Source of the DNA: Paragordius varius
Lineage: Eukaryota; Nematomorpha
Assembly: GCA_964247055.1 (NCBI GenBank)
Contig: OZ176057.1
Coordinates: forward strand, 5,704,001-5,768,000
Length of the DNA: 64,000 nt
Direction of reading: 5' to 3'
Shown here: positions 1 to 11,607 of the stretch, piece by piece
Numbering within the stretch: position 1 is the stretch's first letter
Layout: each line of letters begins with the position of its first letter
Position numbers and translations under genes: made by a program
Notes under the pieces: generated by a model
Databases searched by the model: none
Seen by the model: only the letters and a program-made list of their open reading frames with translations
Told to the model about the DNA's origin: nothing

Positions 1-524
1 AAATTAATTGAAAATATTTTTCAATTTTTATGAGATATTCTTTATTTTATCATTAAACTATATAAAAAAAATTTTTAGAATTCAATTCAACTATTTAACA
101 CTTTAAAATAATTATATTTTATAATTTATTCAAAAAAAACTTTTTTTTCCAATTTTATAAAATTTAATAAATTAAATATTATATAAATATTTAATTTTTT
201 ATTAATTTTATATATTTATATATATATATATATATATATAAAATTTTGGAATGTAATTCAACTATCTAAAACTTTAAAATAATTATATTTAATAATTTAT
301 TGAAAAACTTTAATTTTTAAAATTTATTAAATATTTAAATTTTTTTTATTTAAATATTTATATATAAAATTTAATTTTTTTTAAATTTAAATTTTTGATT
401 TTTTAAATTCAATTCAGAAACTTTAAAATAATTATATTTTATAATTTGAAAAGCACTTAAATATTTTAAAATTATTAAATATAATAAAAAATTTTTAATT
501 TATTAATATTTTAATATTTTTAAA

Positions 525-556
<32 letters not shown>

Positions 557-674
557 CTTTAGATATTAATTTTTAATTATTATAATTTAATATTTTTATA
601 ATTTAATATTTAAATTTTTGATAAATTTATTAGATATTTTTAAATTTAAATATTTTATTTTTATAATTTTTCAG
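1..674 (+). other. Intron of the TMF1-like gene (its upstream exons lie outside the window)
   Basis: Extremely AT-rich DNA with several (TA)n runs, for example near 217-240 and 530-555. It has no open frame of note and ends in a polypyrimidine-type acceptor (TTTTTCAG, ending at 674). I read it as the 3' part of an intron because the next open segment starts in phase at 675 and has no start codon of its own. Confidence 0.6.
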
Positions 675-3600
675 ACTTCAACAAATTATGAAGGGACATC
701 AGATGTTTTAAGTGATAATTATAATACTAGCCTTACAGAAGAAAATAATAGTAGTTTATTTGATATTCAACAATTTCAACATGTTTTACGACGAAAAAAT
801 GGCCGAATCCAAAGAATGAATGTATGAAAATTTTGTTAAAAATATAAATTGTTTTAAAATTTAGAAATATATAAAATTTGTTTTAAAAATATACATTATT
901 TATAAATATATAATATTAAAAAATATTTTATTACGAAAAAATTAAAAATTATTTAAAAAAAATAATGAAAAAATAAGATTTTTAAAAATTATTTAAAAAA
1001 TTTATATTAGATTTCAAAAAATTGAAAAAAATATCATTAAACTGTAAGATATTTCATATTTTGTAATAGCAAAAAATATATGGCTTAAAGAGATTTTATT
1101 AAGTTAAATTTTAAATTTTAGCATTGTAAATATATTTATACATATAAAATTTTATTTTAGTAAAAAAAGGTTTTTTTAAAATTATTGAAAAATTATTTAA
1201 TTTTGTATTTTAAAATTTATAATATATTATAAGGGTGAATAAAAATAATGTAGTAAGAGTAGTAAAAATAATGGAATTATATAAGGACTGACAAAACCGT
1301 AAAAAACTATAAAGACTTTTTTTTGCCTTAAAAGACCATTAACCCCCCTTGATATTTTTTTAAATCTTAAAATTAATTTTTAAATATAATTACTCTTTAT
1401 TTAACATTGGCAAATAATATAATTTCCATAATTTTTACTCTTTTTTTATATAATAAATATATATTGTATCTTTAATTAATATAAAAAGTATAATTTTCAT
1501 TTTTACTTTTTTATAATTATTTATTTTTTATATTAATAAATATATTTATAAATAATTTTTTTGCTTTTGAATATAAAATGATTAAATTAAATTTTAGCAT
1601 CAAATAGAAACTTTACAAAAGCAATTAAGTATTGTATCGAATGAGTTAGTCTTAAACAATGATGTACGCGCCATAAATACCGAATTAATGAACAAAATTG
1701 AAAATATCACACAAGAATTAAATCAACTCAAAGTAATAATATATTTTTTAATTATATTTTTCTGGTTTTTTTATAATTTTTTTAAAAAAAATATCTTTTT
1801 TTTAAATATTTGGATAGTTTTTTTACTAAAGTTTTGTCCCCTTTTAAGTAATTTTGAATATATATATATATATATTAAATCAACTCAAAGTAATAATATA
1901 TTTTTTTAATTATATTTTTCTGTTTTTTTTATAATTTTTTAAAAAATATTCATTTGAATAGTTTTAGGTTTAATAAAGTTTTGGCCCCTTTAAAGTAATT
2001 TAAAATCTGAAAATAATATATATATTAAATCAACTCAAAGTAATAATATATTTTTTTAATTATATTTTTCTGGTTTTTTTATAATTTTTTAAAAAATATT
2101 CATTTGAATAGTTTTAGGTTTAATAAAGTTTTGGCCCCTTTAAAGTAATTTAAAATCTGAAAATAATATATATATATATATATATATATTATTAAATCAA
2201 CTCGTAATAATATATTTGTTTTATATCTTTTTAGTTTTTTTGTTTTATTATAATTTTTTTAAAAAAAATATCTTTTTTCAAAATATTTGGATAGTTTTTT
2301 TAAATAAAATTTTGGCCCCCTTAAAGTAATTTGAAATTTGAAATTATCTGCATAGATATTTTTTATTTAAAGTAAAAATTGAATAGACAAATATTTTTTA
2401 AATTTCAGCTTAGTATTTTAAGTTAATTTTTGTATAATATAATATTTACAATTTAAATTCATCCCCCTTGAACAATTTAAATTCACCCTAAAAATAAATT
2501 ATGTGTTTTCGAACTAATATAATTCATTATTAATATAAAATATATTTTTATGGTATAGTTTATTATTTTTTCAGTATTATTTTAATTTTAAATAGAATTT
2601 TTAACTTTTTAAAAATATATAAAATATAGGTAATTTTTAATCTTAAAAAATATATATTTTATTAGAGGGTGAAATTGAATTGTCCAAGGGTGAATTTGAA
2701 TTGTTCGAAGGTGAATTTGAATTGTTTAAGGGTGAAATTGAATTGTAAATGGTATATATATGTGCATATATGGGATAAATATCTGACACCTTTTTAAATT
2801 TAACATTTAAATTAAAAATTATTTATGAAAGACAAATAATTTTCTTTAAATATTCCAGCTTATACTATTAGTTAAAATTAATTTTTTTTAGTTTAATACA
2901 TAGATATATATATATATATATATATGTATTATGCGAAATAATGAAAAAAACGAAATAAATTAAAAACACTCTCGTCAAATATATATAAAAATTTATTTAA
3001 AAGTACGGGGTAGTATTTTATAAAAACAATAATATTTATTTTAGTATTTTCAATTGTGTATTTGAATTAAATTACACACATAATTGAAAATATATCAAAT
3101 GTTTTTTTTTTGTGCAAACAATATAATTAATTATTACAATGTCTTTCTAAGGATTCTTATATATACTATTTCAAATTCCTCTATAAAGTATATTAGAATT
3201 AAAAATTACAGTAAAATACAATAAAAATTGAAATTCTTATACTATAGACAAAAACGATATACAAATATAAAGACAAATATTTTTTTATCTAAACGACAAT
3301 AATTTTTCACATATAAGCTACTATTTAGTTGTTACAATTATAATAAAAATATAGAATGGATTGTGTTAATAATATTTCGTTTAAAACAATGAGTTAGTTA
3401 TATTGAAATAAATCTAAATTTAAATAGTAATTAAAAATATTTGTCTTTATATATTTACATTTTGTCCTCACGTATTAATTCAGTTTAAAACACAGGACAC
3501 AGTAGTGTATGGAAAAAAACAACAAAATGCTGAATAAAAAAAATTTTTTCCTTTCTTTTTATTCCATACACACCTCCTGTGTTGCGAATTGATATACTAT

Positions 3601-5279
3601 AGTGTTGTGAAATAAGGAACCATTCATTAAAATACATTTTATATTATATTTGAGCTGTTTAAAACCAAAATTTACTCAAATCTAAATTATAGGAAATTGC
3701 TCAATAATTGAAAAAAAATCATTAAAAAAATGTTTTGATTACACAAAATAAAAGATAATCTTTTGTTTTATTTAGATAAAAAGATGAAATCATATAAATT
3801 GATAACAAAATCAATGATATACAGTAAAAATTGAAATTTTTATACTATGGACAAAAACGTAAATATATAAAGACAACAATTTTTCCTAAAACGAAAATCA
3901 TATTTTTTGAATCTTGATTGATTCTTTAAAACTTAGTGTTTTACACTGTAATTAATGTAAATATTGTCAACGAAAACGAATATTTTATGTTAAAATAATA
4001 ATTTAAATTCTCGTAAAATTTATTAAATTTAAACTATATCCAAAATTTTCGAATGAGAGTATCTTTTTTCAATGGATTAACTAAAACAAAAGAAATTAAT
4101 AATAAGATATAATTAAAACAAAATTTGAAAAAAAGCTTACGATTGTAATTAAATATTTTATTGGGCAAAAATTAATTTTTGTGGTTATATTTTGATAAAT
4201 AAATTTGTCTTTATATTTTTACGTTTTGTCCTCAGGTATGATTTCAGTTTTTACTTAAACAGTATGCCATTCAATGATTGCTTATTTCACAACACTATAG
4301 AGTATAGTTGGGGGCAATATGCAAGCCACACAGGACAGTAGTCAGTATGGAAAAAAGATAAGAGATAATTATTTATTCAACATTTTGTTGTTTTTTCCCA
4401 TACACTACTGTGTTGTTCCTTGCAAATTACTCAACTATAGTATAGCATTTACAGTTCAAATTCACCCTTGAACAATTCAAATTCACCCTTGAACGATTCA
4501 AATTCACCCTAAATATAAATTATGTGTTTTTTAACTAATATAACTCATTATTTATATGAAATATATGTTTATGGTCTAGTTTATTATTTTTTTCAATATT
4601 ATTTTAATTCAAAACAAAATTTTTATTTTTGAAAAATATATAAAATATAGGTAATTTTCCATCTTAAAAAACATATATATTATATTTGAGGGTGAATTTG
4701 AATTGTTCGAGGGTGAATTTTTGTTCAAGGGTGAATTTGAATTGTTCAAGGGTGAATTTGAATTGTTTAAGGGTGAAATTGAATTGTAAATGGTATATAC
4801 GTGAAATAAGCAACCATTAAAATGCATATTTTAATTGATTAACAATTATACAATCGTATAATATATAATTGATTATTTTACCATATTTTATACTTTGCAG
4901 TTTTAAAAACAATGAGTTTTGTAAAATTTCAACAAGTATGAGGGTTTTTTTGTATTTGGAAGCAAAAAAAACATTTGTCTTTATATATTTACGTTTTGTC
5001 CGTATATAATTTCATATTTTACTGTATTTCGACTTAATTTTACTTTTTTTACAATTAAATTATTTATATAAAATAAATTTTTTTTTCAAATTTTTCAAAT
5101 TTTAGTTAAATATATTTTATTTTATTGTTAAATTTTTTGCGTTTTAGACGAGATATTCCGCCCTTTTAGAAATGTATGGTGAAAAGGAGGAAAATATACA
5201 GGAATTAAGATTGGATCTTGAAGAACTTAAAACATTATACCGAGATCAATTGAATTTATTAACCAATGAAAAACTTTAA
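675..5279 (+). CDS. TMF1: TMF1-like golgin (TATA element modulatory factor), last three exons, 5' partial
   Basis: Three exons join in phase 0: 675-821, 1598-1732 and 5148-5279 (TAA at 5277-5279), giving the last 137 residues. The final exon carries the most conserved part of the TMF/TATA-binding C-terminal coiled coil: RYSALLEMYGEKEENIQEL followed by RLDLEELKTLYRDQ, matching the family pattern of an MYGEK motif, an EELRLDL stretch and a closing K..Y..Q. The exons before it encode a heptad-rich coiled coil (IETLQKQLSIVSNEL, then INTELMNKIENITQELNQL). TMF1 is a Golgi coiled-coil tether that binds Rab6, first described as a TATA-element binder; that is family knowledge. Splice signals seen: TTTTTCAG|ACT, AAT|GTATGA, AATTTTAG|CAT, AAA|GTAATA, CGTTTTAG|ACG. 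The upstream gene body is off-window. The second intron (1733-5147) carries a junction-derived array plus MITEs. Confidence 0.82.
1715..2345 (+). repeat. Tandem array of TMF1 exon tail plus 5' splice site, 4 copies including the real one
   Basis: The real exon end (GAATTAAATCAACTCAAA, then GTAATAATA) recurs at about 1874, 2025 and 2191, spaced about 159, 151 and 166 bp. Each copy is followed by the same intron start (T-rich stretch, a TTTGGCCCC block, then AAAGTAATTT). The fourth copy lacks the AAA just before GT. The repeat unit therefore spans an exon-intron boundary and faces the same way as the gene. Confidence 0.85.
2441..2754. mobile_element. MITE-C copy (minisatellite-armed inverted-repeat element)
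   Basis: The left end reads TTACAATTTAAATTC with ACCCTTGAACAATT units and the right end is the inverse, closing with TTGTAAATGGTA. The core is the shared stretch with TATTATTTTTTCAGTATTATT and AAAATATAGGTAATTTTTAAT. It lies in the TMF1 intron. Confidence 0.7.
3207..3488. mobile_element. MITE-A copy, diverged variant
   Basis: Left end TACAGTAAAATACAATAAA, then ATTGAAATTCTTATAC and AAAGACAAATATTTT; right end ATTTGTCTTTATATATTTAC followed by TTTTGTCCTC and AATTCAGTTT. These are inverted repeats of the MITE-A type. Confidence 0.55.
3490..3608. mobile_element. MITE-D hairpin copy
   Basis: CACAGTAGTGTATGGAAAAA pairs with TTCCATACACACCTCCTGTG across a short AT core, followed by a CTATAGT end. It directly abuts the MITE-A variant to its left. 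Confidence 0.55.
3820..4257. mobile_element. MITE-A copy, long variant (~435 bp)
   Basis: TACAGTAAAAATTGAAATTT at the left; TACGTTTTGTCCTCAGG and TTTCAGTTTTTACTTA at the right. The ends are those of the family, but the interior is longer than the usual ~280 bp. Confidence 0.6.
4305..4440. mobile_element. MITE-D hairpin copy
   Basis: The left arm AGTAGTCAGTATGGAAAAAA pairs imperfectly with the right arm TTCCCATACACTACTGTG. Flanks contain GAGTATAGTTGG and CTCAACTATAGTATAG. Confidence 0.55.
4441..4797. mobile_element. MITE-C copy
   Basis: Left arm of ACAGTTCAAATTCACCCTTG units; right arm of five inverse units closing in TTGTAAATGGTA. The core matches the other copies. The apparent reverse-strand frame at 4609-4827 is only the 21-bp periodicity read as protein. 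Confidence 0.75.
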
Positions 5280-7619
5280 AAAAATAACCTAAGAAAATAA
5301 TGGAAAAATTTATAGCTGAAAATATAGTATTAAAAATTGAAATTTCTTGATAAAAAAACATATAAAAAGTAATTTTTAATAAAACAAACCTTAAATATTT
5401 TAAATAAAACTCGATTGTTTTAATAAACTGCAAAGAGTATAAAATAGAAGAGATGTATATTAAAACTCTTAATGCTTTTTTCAAGGATAAATTAGGGCTT
5501 TATATGAAAAAAAAATTACGTTTTACAAAAAAATCTAACAAATAAAACATAAAAAGTAAGGGATAATATGTTTTTTTTATAATACTGATTTTTGAAACCT
5601 TTATATATGTTAATTTAACTTATTTTATTACAATTGTTAAATATGTAATTAAGAATATACATAATCTTTATAACTTATTGCATTCTAAAATACAATAAGT
5701 TATAATTTAAAAATTTCAAGGTCCAGAAAAATTATTTGATTTTAGTGTAATAATTTTAATTTTTTACATTTTTTTTGAATAATTTTAATTTTTTACATTT
5801 TTTTTCGAGTAACTTTGCTGGGAATATTTGCAAATGTATAGATTGCTACCTATTTTTTTCTAATTTTTGCACCCTAATAAATTGTATTTATAGTTAAAAT
5901 TGATATTATACGGAAGGACAAAATGTAAAAATATAATGACAAAATTTTTTTTTTAAAAAAGACAACCCCATACTTTTTAAAAATTAATTCATCCTATAAA
6001 AAAACCTTTTATTAAATCGTAAAACCTAATTGATATAATTTACATCACTATATATTTAGTTTGTAGTTTAAAAAAATGAGTTATATTAACAAAAATTGAG
6101 ATAAATAAAGTATGGGGTTGTTTTTTTGAAAAAAAAATATTTGTCTTTATATTTTTACGTTTTGTCCGTATATAATTTCAATTTTACTGTATATATGCAA
6201 CCTTAATTTAATGTTAAAATACCACTACCCGATTGTGATAATATTAAAATATCGTTTGAGTATAATTTATATTCATTATAAAATATATTTTGATTAGAAA
6301 AATAAATTTTGTATATGGGATATTAAATTTCAAATTATTTATTGCCATAATATAAATGAATCGTAATAGGTAAGAGATAAAAAAATTGCCATTATAACTA
6401 ATTTTATTGGCGTTTCAGTTGTGTTTTTATATATGGAAAAATAAAATTTATCTGTGTTAAATTTAATTTTGGTGGAAATATCGAGATATAATAAATTTTT
6501 AGGAAATAACTGATTGCCTTATATCAGATATTTATTAGGGTGATTTTTTGTTCCATAACTGAAAAAATTCAAAAACAAATCAAACTAATTTTAAGTTACT
6601 TTGCTTAAAAATTTAAGATGTATTAGTTTTTGGAAGCAATTTGCTCATGATTTGTGTGCATTTGACTGTTTTTTCAAAAAAAAGTCCGATCAGACCCAGT
6701 CAGACCATGGTCATAACCACTTTATGCTTAAGTGAATATCATGCAATTACGACACTTGCGTTTCAATAATAATTTCATGCTAAAAAGTTTTTATTATACA
6801 TTTTTTTGATATTTATTATTTGCAAATATGTTAAATTCAATTAAAGAATTTTGTTTTTAAATAAATTTTGCCACATATTTGTGCCTTCTGAATCTCAAAA
6901 TTACTGGATATTCAAATAAACTTTTACCTAGTTTGTTTTAAACTTTCTTTCATCATTGAAATATCCAATTATAAAATGTTTTTTATATTGGTTCTTATAT
7001 ATGTAATTTTTCAAAGTACTTGATGTATTGTTTTTCGAAATAACGGATGCTTAAATCCTAATGTTATAAGGATGCATGTTTAACAATTTTATAATGTTAA
7101 ATAAGCATAATTATATATTAAATATATTAAAAAATAAAATCTTACTATTCTTCCAAAAAAATATACCACTCAAAAACACCTGTTTTTTTAATAACCATGG
7201 TCAAAAAATAAATGTTCACTGACCGGGTCATGACTTGGTACTTTAGATATTAGATAAATTATATTAGAATATACAACATTTAACTTAATAAAATAGATTT
7301 TATATAGTAAGTAATAACAAAACCATTATATTTGATTAATGTATGTTCATAGCCTTTTACATGCAAAATCATATTGTTTCCACAAAGTTAATAATAAAAA
7401 AGTGTAGCAAATTTTTAAAGATATTTTCGAAAACCGACAGCATCAAAAGATAGGAAAATAATATTTATTTAAACAAAAATTTCAATTTTAAGAAATTAAT
7501 AAAAAAAATGCGTTATGAAGATTGAATCTATCAGGTTTCTGTAGATTTTAATTTTGGGACTTACGAATCATGTAATAAATATATATTTCCACTTATGTGT
7601 GCAATTTGCTTTATAACGA
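5280..7619. other. Intergenic region between TMF1 and the gene A/B cluster
   Basis: No coding segment recognised. It holds one full MITE-A (5891-6193). Two facing short motifs near 6690-6720 and 7195-7240 (AGACCCAGTCAGACCATGG, and ACCATGGTC plus ACTGACCGGGTCATGAC) look like the ends of another ~550-bp inverted-repeat element, but the match is short. The rest is AT-rich with no clear signal. Confidence 0.5.
5891..6193. mobile_element. MITE-A copy
   Basis: Left end AGTTAAAATTGATATTATAC followed by GGACAAAATGTAAAAATATA; right end TACGTTTTGTCCGTATATAA and TTTTACTGTA. The interior pair CCCATACTTTTTAAA and AAAGTATGGGG is also inverted, as in most copies. Confidence 0.65.
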
Positions 7620-7689
7620 AAAGTAATGTTTTATGTTAAGAGGAGTGATGTTTTGACATAAAAACATGTGTTAAAATAAAAATAAATTG

Positions 7690-7977
7690 GCATAAAAATT
7701 GTAATTATACGGACAAAACTTTTATATAAAGACAAATATTTTCAAAAATACTACTACACTTTTTTAATCTTGATTTTTTAAAATATAATTCATTGTTTTA
7801 AACTACAAAGTATAATATAGAAATGGCAATAGGGTAATACAATCAATTATGTATTTTACCTTTGCTATTAAACGTTTTTAATAGGATTAATTAAGGTTTA
7901 AAAAAGTATGGTTGTCTTTAAAAAAATAATTTTTGTCAGTATATTTTATTTTATCCGTATAATTCCAATTTTACTGT
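7690..7977. mobile_element. MITE-A copy, present only in tandem unit 1
   Basis: ATAAAAATTGTAATTATACG at the left; TTTATCCGTATAATTCC and AATTTTACTGTAA at the right. The matching places in units 3 and 4 lack it, so it entered after the duplication. Confidence 0.65.
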
Positions 7978-8192
7978 AATATCAAAAATGATTGTAATAT
8001 ATTTGAAAATACCAAAATATAATGTAAATCAAATATGCCTGCAATAAAAATTTATATAATTAAGTACCGAAACAAATATTTATATTTAGAATGTTGTCAA
8101 CAAATTTGAAGTTTTTAAGGATCAATTTAAATTTTTGCAGTGTAAAACGGTATCTATAGGTTACAAAAAATTAATTATTGCCGATTAAAGTA

Positions 8193-8312
8193 AGGCAATT
8201 AGCAGCACAGTAGTGTATGGAAAAAAACAACAAAATGATAAATAAACAATTATTTCCTTTCTTTTTTCCATACAATAATGTGTAGTTGCATATTGCCCAA
8301 CTATAGTATGTG
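8193..8312. mobile_element. MITE-D hairpin upstream of gene A1
   Basis: GCAGCACAGTAGTGTATGG and CCATACAATAATGTGTAGTT form the arms. The same hairpin sits ~250 bp upstream of the gene A start in units 3 and 4, so it was present before duplication. Confidence 0.65.
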
Positions 8313-8465
8313 AAATAAGCAACCATTAAAATGGATACTGTAAATGCAAATCGGTAACATAGTTTAAGTTTAAAATTCAAAAAATTTAAGTTTTTTTTAT
8401 AAAAAATTAACCTTACTTTTTATGTTTTGACTTTACATTTCTAATTTTACAGTATGTGTTTAATA

Positions 8466-8481
8466 GTGTGACGTATATAAA
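8466..8481 (+). promoter_or_regulatory. Core promoter of gene A1: TGACGT next to TATATAAA
   Basis: GTGTGACGTATATAAA lies about 80 bp before the gene A1 start codon. The CRE-like TGACGT overlaps the TATA box. The identical 16-mer is at 14988-15003 in unit 3, while unit 4 keeps TGACGT but has lost the TATA box. Confidence 0.5.
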
Positions 8482-8559
8482 CTACAAAAAGTGTGATTTA
8501 ACGATGCTTTATTGTTAATGTCAACAACATAAAACAATATAAAGTTATCATAAAAATTA

Positions 8560-9665
8560 ATGGAAAACAATCAAAACCAGCATTCTTCTAAAGAAGATGA
8601 AAAGAGATTGTCAAATAAAAAAGAAATTTCTCCGACGGACCTAAATTTGTTAGCCATTGGAAGTCCGATCGAATATTATGAATCATCAAAAGTTATTCAA
8701 ACCCGCAAAAGGGTATAAAATACCAAAATTTTTGAGAATTTAATATTAGATATACTATGTTCTGACAAAAGCAACATATTTTCAGAACGCAATCTTTTTT
8801 CAGGCAAATACAATTAGAATGTTGCGTTTGGTTAAAAAAATGTTGTCTTTGGTTGAAAAATTTGTTGTGTTGATTGGGAATTGCTGCGTTTGCTTGAAAA
8901 AATGTTGTTTTGACTGAAATGATATACAGGCAATACATTATAAAAGAAATATTTTTTTAAACAGTCTATCATACTTTCTTTACCTTAATTTTTTAAATCT
9001 TTAGTTTCCATTTCCCTCCCAAAATGGTTGGTATTATTAAAGAAATGACAAGGTTTAAAAAATGAACAGTTGTCTTTTAACAAAAATAGTTTTGTCTTTT
9101 ATATTTTTTTTATTTCTTTACGGTATAAAAGCTAGAAGAAAAAGTGGACTCTATAATGCAAGAAGAACCCATTTCAAATCAAAATTTTAACAATGATTCG
9201 CCTCAATCACCTGATAAGAGCCCAACAGAAATAATATCAGAAGACTTAAATATCGTACAAACTTCAAAATTATCAGAGGCTTTAACCAGTAGCAATGAAA
9301 ATATAACTTATGAAAAAGAACTAGCTAATAAAATGAAAGTTATAAATGATGAAGCGTTTATTAAAGACAAATTTGCTAAAACTAAATTTACTGATAAAGA
9401 ACAAAATCTGATTGACTTTAATACAAGTGGCAGTGATTTGAAGGAAGAACAAACAATTATTACATTGACCGATAATAAAAGAGATGAAAATTGCGACACA
9501 TGTGACAAAAATTTAAAAGAAAATATTAAAAAACAAGACTCTCCAAAAAATTTTACTTACACGGATGATAAAAGCACAACACCAAATGTATTAGAATTAC
9601 CCAGCAAGCATTCTTTCCATCGCCCTTCGTTAGATCATCGACTAAATTTACTAAATCAAGTTTAA
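8560..9665 (+). CDS. Gene A1: unrecognised Ser/Lys/Asp-rich protein, two exons, 228 aa
   Basis: Exon 1 is 8560-8712, ending AAAAGG|GTATAA; exon 2 is 9132-9665 after TATAAAAG. The exons join in phase 0. I do not recognise the family. The N-terminus (ISPTDLNLLAIGSPIEYYES) is the most conserved part among copies and is followed by a charged, low-complexity middle with SPQSPDKSPTEI (SP/TP sites), a CDTCDK motif, and a conserved end RPSLDHRLNLLNQV. No signal peptide or membrane segment. The start was chosen because this ATG is shared by three copies and lies ~80 bp after a conserved TATA box. The intron has short inverted TGTTGCG/GCAACA-type segments. A possible third exon is gene B, 490 bp downstream: AATCAA|GTTTAA could act as a weak donor onto the conserved AG|AAAATGG before each B copy, which would fuse A and B in frame. 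Confidence 0.65.
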
Positions 9666-9739
9666 TCATAAAAATAATTTACTGTAAAAACTAAAATTAA
9701 AATTAATAATAGATAATTACTATATTCTGGATTGGTCAG

Positions 9740-10041
9740 ATACTGAAAAATTGAAATTATAACGTACAAAACGTAAATATATAAAGACAAATATTTTTTT
9801 GCCAAAGATAACCCCATACTTTTTTAAACCTTAATTTTCCTTATATAAATGATATGTACAATTGTAAAATATATAATTAATTGATAGCTTTATCCATAAA
9901 CTTATCAATTTCATACTTTGCAGTTTAGAACAAGGAGTTATATATAAAAAATACAAAATTTTAAAAAGTATGGTTGTCTTTTAGAAAAAAAATACTTTGT
10001 ATTTTAATGTTTTGTCCGTAAAATTTCAGTTTCTGTTTTAT
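9740..10041. mobile_element. MITE-A copy between A1 and B1
   Basis: Left end TACTGAAAAATTGAAATTAT; right end TTTTGTCCGTAAAATTTCAG and TTTCTGTTTTA. A MITE-A lies at the same place between A and B in all four units, so its insertion predates the cluster. Confidence 0.7.
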
Positions 10042-10157
10042 TTAATTTTTATTTGATTGTATATATTTTTACCATTGTTTTTATATAAAATAAAGAAATA
10101 TCCAAAAAATTAAATTTTATAATATTATTTCCTAACAATAAAACAACTAACTAGAAA

Positions 10158-10319
10158 ATGGTAGGAAGTACGGGAAAAACTTCACCAGAAAATTTGGAGG
10201 AATTGAGTTGGGCGTGGGATACTAAAAGACTAAAAGAACTAAACAACTCTTTCCAGGCCTGGTTAACACGCAACGAATGCATAATAACTGACAAAATTCA
10301 AAACAATGTTGTTTCATAA
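10158..10319 (+). CDS. Gene B1: unrecognised 53-aa protein, or last exon of gene A
   Basis: One open frame from a shared ATG (CTAGAAAATGG) to TAA. The protein has a strongly conserved core, WAWDTKRLKELNNSFQAW, followed by LTRNECIITDK; it looks like a short amphipathic helix. All four copies keep the frame and nearly every residue, which argues for selection at the protein level. The AG just before AAAATGG is kept in every copy and stays in frame, so it may instead be the splice acceptor of a terminal exon of gene A. Function unknown. Confidence 0.6.
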   Translation: MVGSTGKTSPENLEELSWAWDTKRLKELNNSFQAWLTRNECIITDKIQNNVVS

Positions 10320-10756
10320 AATAAAATAGTAGAAAAAATAATGAATTAAATGTTTTATATACTCTTTGGGCTTTTTATAGCTATAATTTGAAAATTTGCA
10401 TTTCCCCTTCAATTGATGACTAAAACCATGAGTCCAAATATATATTGGCGGTCTACAAAGCTTTTTAAACCTTAAAAACCGGTATATTTTGATTGTAAAG
10501 TAAATCGAATAGAGTAAATTGGTGCAAAATCAATTATTGTAGGGAAACCAAGGTTTAAAAAAGTATAGTTAGATTCGAAATATATGTTTTTTACGTTTTG
10601 TCTGTGTTATTAAATTTTTACTGTGTGTTATATCAATACATGGTGTTAAGGTTATAATTTCTATATTTTAATTTTAAAAAGTACTTTGACCCCGGTCTAT
10701 GTTAATGTAACTCATAAAAAGTAATAAAAATTTTTAAAAAAAATGTTATATTAACA

Positions 10757-10861
10757 CTTGGATACAACCCATTCATTTTAGTCCTTCGATACAAATTGGG
10801 CTATTAAATACTCCAGGCCTGTTTAAAATTAAATCCTTTAAAAAATATGGAAGGAATCGAA
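10757..10861. mobile_element. MITE-B end fragment at a rearrangement junction
   Basis: TTAACACTTGGATACAACCC and TTTAGTCCTTCGATACAAAT form one end of MITE-B (compare the right ends at 42668 and 46029, inverted). The other end is missing, and the fragment runs straight into the middle of a gene A exon 2 sequence at about 10862. Confidence 0.75.
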
Positions 10862-10865
10862 ACCA

Positions 10866-11162
10866 TTTGCTAAAACTAAATTTACTGATAAAGAACAAAA
10901 TCTGATTGACTTTAAAACATGTAGTGGTGATTTGAAGGAAGAACAAACAATTATTACATTGATCGATAATAAAAATGATGAAAATTGCGACACATGTGAC
11001 AAAAGTCCAGAAGAATTGAATATTACAAAACAAAACTCTCCAAAAAATTTCAATGTCACAGATGATAAAAGCTCAACACTAAATGTATTAGGATTACCCA
11101 ACAAGCATTATTTCCATCGCCCTTCGTTAGATCATCGACTGAATTTACTAAATCAAGTTTAA
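10866..11162 (+). pseudogene. Gene A2 remnant: 3' half of exon 2 only
   Basis: The frame is open from a truncated KFTDKEQNLIDF segment through CDTCDKSPEE to the conserved end RPSLDHRLNLLNQV and TAA. There is no exon 1, promoter or start; the left edge is the MITE-B fragment. The sequence is otherwise undamaged, suggesting that the truncation is recent. Confidence 0.75.
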
Positions 11163-11243
11163 TCATAAAAATAATTTAATGACCAAAACCGTAACATTAA
11201 ACTTTAATAATAGATAATTACTATATTTACCTGTATTAGTCAA

Positions 11244-11503
11244 ATACTGTAAAATTGAAATTATACGTATAAAACGTAAAAATATAAAGACAAATATTTA
11301 AGACAACCATAAACTTTATTTTTTCTCATATAATTTTTTTTACTACAAATGCAAAATATAAAATAGATTGTTTTACCAATTTACATATTTTGCAAACAAT
11401 GAGTTATTAAAAAAACAAACTTTCAAAAAGTATGGTCTTGTCATTTAGAAAAAAATATTTGTCTTTATAATTTTACGTTTTGTATTTCAGTTTCTACTGT
11501 ATT
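11244..11503. mobile_element. MITE-A copy between A2 and B2
   Basis: TACTGTAAAATTGAAATTAT at the left; TTTTACGTTTTGTATTTCAG and TTTCTACTGTA at the right. Confidence 0.65.
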
Positions 11504-11607
11504 TTATATTACTTTCATTGTATATATTTCAATCATGGTTTTTATATAATTTAATCCAAAAAATTTAATTTTATGATATAATATCCTGACAATAAAACAA
11601 CCAGAAA

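Larger units (their letters stand above)
7620..10756 (+). repeat. Tandem unit 1 of the gene A/B cluster
   Basis: The unit begins near GAGTGATGTTTTGACAT and carries MITE-A, MITE-D, the gene A1 promoter and gene, a second MITE-A, gene B1, and part of the downstream sequence (10480-10735) that recurs after each B copy. It stops at a MITE-B end fragment that marks the junction to unit 2. Confidence 0.8.

Noticed and set aside
5227-5484. Minus-strand frame over the TMF1 last exon
   Set aside because: Antisense shadow of the coding exon and its 3' flank.
6690-7240. Another full transposon with CATGGTC-type inverted ends
   Set aside because: Only short, imperfect inverted matches; not enough to call an element.
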